From Paenibacillus silvestris (GTDB taxonomy: Bacteria; Bacillota; Bacilli; Paenibacillales; NBRC-103111), in the NCBI RefSeq assembly GCF_009882985.1, contig NZ_WTUZ01000010.1, positions 186,352 through 250,351 of the forward strand: DNA of 64,000 bases. The letters run 5' to 3'. Shown piece after piece: positions 60,766 through 64,000 of the stretch. Both the position numbers and the translations under genes were made by a program. The notes under the pieces were generated by a model. That model worked only from the letters and a program-made list of their open reading frames with translations, was not told the origin of the DNA and ran no database searches. Every line of letters starts with the position of its first letter. Position 1 is the stretch's first letter.

Positions 60766-62076
60766 TTATTTGTTTTCGTCGAGTACGCCTTGGACTTTCT
60801 GCTGAATTTCTTTAGCGCCTTCTTCCGGTGTTCGCTTACCATCCATAATATCGTTCAAGATCGGACCGGCTGCTGCGCGCCATTCGTTCCAGGATGCGTT
60901 CTCATCCAGGGTACCTCCCGCTTCTTCAATCCCTTTGGTATAAGCCTTCTTATTGACCGGTTTACTCGTGGATTTCTCGAGTTCAGCCAGCGCTGTTTTC
61001 TTAACAGGCAAGCTTGTGCCGCTTTCTGACAGCAAGGTCTGACCCTCATCACTTAGATAGTACTTGAGGAATGTCCATGCGGCTTCCTTCACTTCGGGCT
61101 TCGCCTTGGAATACACGATCCATTGGTTCACGACCATGGGAACGAAGCGTTTGCCATCCATACCAATCGGCATTTTGACGGTGTCCCAATCCAGGTCTGG
61201 TTTATTTTTATTGAGAGAGACTTGGGTTGCGTACTGGAAAAATGTCATGGCTACTTTCCCATTTTCGAAAAATTTGCCGGTAGTTGCGGCTTCTCTCGTA
61301 GGGCTAACCTTTAGCTTATTAATGGTATCCGCCCAAGCCGTCAGTCCTTGAATCGACTTGGCATCTGTGAAATTGGATTTGGTTAATGTCGAGTCAAGAG
61401 CGGAACCACCGTATGCCCTCATCCAAGGAAGCCATCCTAAGGTGATATTGCTTCCTGCCTGGAAGCCATAAATATCCGGTTTGCCATCCCCGTTCGTATC
61501 TTTCGTCAACTTCTTGGCGGTTTCGATCATATCATGATAAGTCCAGTCGTCTGTCGGAAAAGGAATGTTATTCTCTTTAAAAATCTGCTTATTAAAAGCT
61601 AGCGCCCCTGGGTTGATGCCATGCGGAATCCCATAAATTTTGTTATCTAACTTGGCGGATGTAAGAGCACTCACGTAGTCATCGGTCTTCAGATCGCGTT
61701 TGATGTACGGCTCAAGATTCTCAGCAACCCCTCGTTTGCCGTAACCAAGCACAACCGCGTTTTCTTGCAGCCAAAGATCAGGGGGATTATTCCCTGCAAT
61801 GCGAGTAACGATTTTCGTGACAAAATCCGCCCAAGGCGTTTCTTCGATTTCCAGCTTAATGTTCGGATACTTAGCCTGGAAATTCGTAATGATCTTCTGA
61901 CTAGTGATGTCATAACCGCCGGGTAAACCAATTTTCAACGTAACATCTTTCAAGGGGGCTGCTGTTGTCGTTCCTCCTGTGTCGCTAGTTACCGTTGCCG
62001 CAGGTTTGCCTGTTGAACAGGCTGTGAGAAGAGATAATGCTACCATAATTCCTATAACGGTTGTCTTTTTGCTCAT
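60766..62076 (-). CDS. family 1 extracellular sugar-binding lipoprotein
   Basis: A 436-residue lipoprotein with lipobox LTAC (Cys20) and a conventional family 1 solute-binding fold (LKIGLPGGYDITSQKIITNFQAKYPNIKLEIEETPWADF, GYGKRGVAENLEPYIKRDL, PDIYGFQAGSNI). It delivers an unidentified sugar to the MalF/MalG permeases downstream. GGGAGG lies 7 bases before the ATG. It belongs to a different subfamily from the two LplA-type proteins in this window. Confidence 0.92.
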   Translation of the reverse strand: MSKKTTVIGIMVALSLLTACSTGKPAATVTSDTGGTTTAAPLKDVTLKIGLPGGYDITSQKIITNFQAKYPNIKLEIEETPWADFVTKIVTRIAGNNPPDLWLQENAVVLGYGKRGVAENLEPYIKRDLKTDDYVSALTSAKLDNKIYGIPHGINPGALAFNKQIFKENNIPFPTDDWTYHDMIETAKKLTKDTNGDGKPDIYGFQAGSNITLGWLPWMRAYGGSALDSTLTKSNFTDAKSIQGLTAWADTINKLKVSPTREAATTGKFFENGKVAMTFFQYATQVSLNKNKPDLDWDTVKMPIGMDGKRFVPMVVNQWIVYSKAKPEVKEAAWTFLKYYLSDEGQTLLSESGTSLPVKKTALAELEKSTSKPVNKKAYTKGIEEAGGTLDENASWNEWRAAAGPILNDIMDGKRTPEEGAKEIQQKVQGVLDENK

Positions 62077-62124
62077 GAGTATGACCTCCCATTAAGAACA
62101 ATTTTGAATCAATGACACATCTCT

Positions 62125-63681
62125 TTATGCATTCATGTGAAGGATTTGACCATCTAGCAGCAGTTGTTTTCGCAGCAGTCCATAATCCAGATCTTGCAAG
62201 GCACATTGGTGCTGCAGCGCTAGTGCTGCAGCCGTGGCCGCGGATTGGCCAAGGATCATAAACACTGGCTCCATTCGAATAGACCCATAGGCGATATGCG
62301 AGGAAGACAAGCATACGGGCACAACGAGATTGGTACACTCCTCTCCTTTTGGAATGATCGCTCGATACGAAATCGGATAAGGCCCATTTGGACTGATTTC
62401 AACGTTCCCTTCATTGATGCACCGACCGTCCAGTACCAATCGCCGGCAATTGTGCGAATCCATGGTGTAGGCGGCTAACCCCACTGAATCCTCCTCTGTT
62501 CGATAATGACGGCAATGATGTTCGGTCATAACAACGTCTGCAATCATGCGCCTCGCTTCACGAATATAGAGTTGATGCGGCCAGCCGCCCGTTGTGGTAA
62601 ACTCATCAGCTGGAAGCCCCCACGTTCTAACCTCCGCTCGAATGGCTGCTGGAATCGTGTCATCATTCGCCAGAAAATAAAGCATTCCCATATTATAGTG
62701 AAGATGCTGTTGAAACAGCTCCTCGCGAACCGCATAGCCCGCCTCTGGCCAAGCATAGTTACGTCCAATATAATCGGTCGAAATTCCGCCCCAATTGTTT
62801 AGATCACTCTTGCCCCCCGGCATCACCTTGTTGAGCTTCAAGGCATCCCAGACGCCGCTTCGAATATATCTCGCCAGTAGAGCGAATTCATCGCGATTGT
62901 AGTTAGGCGGCTCTGGATAAGGAAGCTGATTATCCGGGTTGCTGCTCAAACAGATTCGGAAATTGTACGCCTGAACGGAATCATCTCCCTGTCCTTGCAC
63001 GCCTGGCAGCGCATCGGTTATTCCTGGAAGCAGTCCGCTATCTATCTTCCCTTCCTTCACATACGGGTCTACCCAAGCCGTAAAATTATGTTTGGGATGA
63101 CCAAAATGAATACCATTCAATATTTCTTTGTACACGGTGCCGGGTTCTCTACCCACATGATAAGAAACGCCAGCTCGTGCGAGCAAATCTCCTTCATAAG
63201 AAGCATCTATAAACATTGGAGCTGTATAGACATTTCCGTCTTCCATTTTGATTTGCGTGATGCGTCCTGATTGCAGTTCTACGGCTTCTAAATGCTGCTC
63301 AAAATACACCGGTACTCCTGCTTCCTGTAACCACTCGGTGAAAATCCGCTCCGCCACATGAGGTTCTAACGCCCATGTTCTTCCATCAGGCTCATCGCTG
63401 CCGTAGTGCTGCCCTAATGCTTGATAGAACTCGCTGGAAATTCCCCCAATAGCCATCGTGTTTCCTACATCTGTACGCCCGAGTCCGCTTGACGTCATTC
63501 CGCCTACATGCTGACTGAACTCGGCAATTACCGCTTTCAGACCCATACGGCTTGCTTGAATAGCTGCTGCTACACCAGCTGGAGTACCTCCATAGATACA
63601 AAGATCCGCTTCGATGCGAGGCGCTTGACGAGGTAGAGCTTGCTTGGGCTTATAATAGTATAAATGTGAAAAAGCACTCAT
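62125..63681 (-). CDS. FAD-dependent oxidoreductase (FAD_oxidored family)
   Basis: A 518-residue flavoprotein with a Rossmann dinucleotide site near the N-terminus (LCIYGGTPAGVAAAIQASRMG) followed by VGGMTSSGLGRTDVGN, the typical PF12831 beginning, and VVPVCLSSSHIAYGSIRMEPVFMILGQSAATAAALAL at the end. The start at ATG 63681 follows AAGGAGGAG; the longest frame extends to 63813 without a site. Enzymes of this group are often encoded with sugar transporters in Firmicutes and may oxidise sugar derivatives, but their substrates are mostly unknown. Confidence 0.88.
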   Translation of the reverse strand: MSAFSHLYYYKPKQALPRQAPRIEADLCIYGGTPAGVAAAIQASRMGLKAVIAEFSQHVGGMTSSGLGRTDVGNTMAIGGISSEFYQALGQHYGSDEPDGRTWALEPHVAERIFTEWLQEAGVPVYFEQHLEAVELQSGRITQIKMEDGNVYTAPMFIDASYEGDLLARAGVSYHVGREPGTVYKEILNGIHFGHPKHNFTAWVDPYVKEGKIDSGLLPGITDALPGVQGQGDDSVQAYNFRICLSSNPDNQLPYPEPPNYNRDEFALLARYIRSGVWDALKLNKVMPGGKSDLNNWGGISTDYIGRNYAWPEAGYAVREELFQQHLHYNMGMLYFLANDDTIPAAIRAEVRTWGLPADEFTTTGGWPHQLYIREARRMIADVVMTEHHCRHYRTEEDSVGLAAYTMDSHNCRRLVLDGRCINEGNVEISPNGPYPISYRAIIPKGEECTNLVVPVCLSSSHIAYGSIRMEPVFMILGQSAATAAALALQHQCALQDLDYGLLRKQLLLDGQILHMNA

Positions 63682-63698
63682 GTGGTCTCCTCCTTGGT

Positions 63699-64000
63699 TC
63701 AATTTGGGTAGGAGATAGAACACAGCTGCGGTGACTCTATCTTCCTTCCTAGAAACAGAGATTCCATGCCTAGATTGATCATTCCAGTTGTCAGAAATGT
63801 CCGTTCCGCACACACAGGTGAGCGGCCCGTCAGCACCATCTGCTCAATCAGCTGTGTCAGCTTCTCAAAATGGCTGTAAGGACGCCCCATTCCACTCTCA
63901 CAGCGAGCAGCTGTCATCTCTCCATTACCTTCACGGAAAGCAAGTCCCCACTCTCGTATGAACCGCTGAAGCTGAAGCACATAACCTTTGAGACCATCGG
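63699..64000 (-). CDS. Gfo/Idh/MocA-family oxidoreductase, C-terminal part, cut by window edge
   Basis: A frame open from the window edge to 63699. The visible 99 residues include LTGRSPVCAERTFLTTGMINLGMESLF and KIESPQLCSISY, which fit the C-terminus of Gfo/Idh/MocA dehydrogenases (PVPxERTLLVTGxLDxAMxS and the closing IETPxL). No start codon is in the window. It is the first gene seen of the operon, 17 bases before the FAD oxidoreductase start, and probably oxidises the imported sugar or polyol. Confidence 0.7.
   Translation of the reverse strand, partial: DGLKGYVLQLQRFIREWGLAFREGNGEMTAARCESGMGRPYSHFEKLTQLIEQMVLTGRSPVCAERTFLTTGMINLGMESLFLGRKIESPQLCSISYPN

Noticed and set aside
1-64000. tRNA or rRNA genes, CRISPR arrays, insertion sequences, prophage or integrase genes
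   Set aside because: None was recognised in reading the window or its translated frames; no transposase, integrase, Cas or phage structural motif appeared.

Overview
The window looks like chromosomal DNA of an endospore-forming Firmicute close to Paenibacillus. The main reasons are four sets of GerA-type germinant receptor genes, strong AAGGAGG-type ribosome binding sites, S-layer-homology and FIMAH-like domains, LplABC-type sugar ABC systems with membrane-anchored AraC regulators, and a TPP riboswitch. No tRNA, rRNA, CRISPR array, insertion sequence or phage gene was seen.

Layout. (1) 1-25.6 kb is carbohydrate uptake and cell surface. A minus-strand operon (LplB-type permease, LplC-type permease, binding lipoprotein, GH43-like glycosidase, start of one more ORF) lies beside its own AraC-type sensor-regulator. 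About 10 kb away a second copy of the module is in the opposite orientation (AraC regulator, LplB, LplC, binding lipoprotein, then a giant secreted multidomain clan-A-like glycosidase), so the two are mirror images. Between them are a PrpE/ApaH-like phosphatase, an SLH protein, an orphan DppB/DppC-like permease pair and two SDR dehydrogenases. (2) 25.6-28.7 kb holds a degenerate repeat cluster, an old-yellow-enzyme gene (namA) with an alpha/beta hydrolase, and a HAD phosphatase. (3) 28.8-52.6 kb is a germination-receptor island: four A subunits, four B and four C, plus two small two-helix membrane proteins resembling accessory (D-like) subunits. In the fourth set the B gene is on the opposite strand, convergent with the others. 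Cupin, esterase-like phytase, DinB, isochorismatase, acyltransferase and XRE/DUF2975 genes are interspersed, with a protein carrying the LQRxIGNxAV-type leader motif of eCIS-associated proteins. (4) 52.8-54.7 kb is a pirin/MarR/DoxX stress locus with perfect AT-rich palindromes and the relic of a second pirin gene. (5) 54.7-56.9 kb is a thiamine-salvage operon: TPP riboswitch, attenuator, ylmB, tenA. (6) 57-64 kb is another sugar operon on the minus strand: Gfo/Idh/MocA (cut by the window edge), FAD oxidoreductase, binding lipoprotein, MalF- and MalG-type permeases, and a Tat-exported beta-helix protein.

How it works together (inference). The organism appears to be a soil or plant-matter polysaccharide scavenger. 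Extracellular glycosidases release oligosaccharides, CUT1-type ABC importers take them up, membrane-anchored AraC proteins probably sense them or the loaded binding proteins, and cytoplasmic hydrolases and dehydrogenases finish degradation. The dense set of receptors suggests that its spores respond to several germinants. Many of the longest ORFs begin upstream of the real start; starts were chosen from ribosome binding sites and, where visible, promoters.
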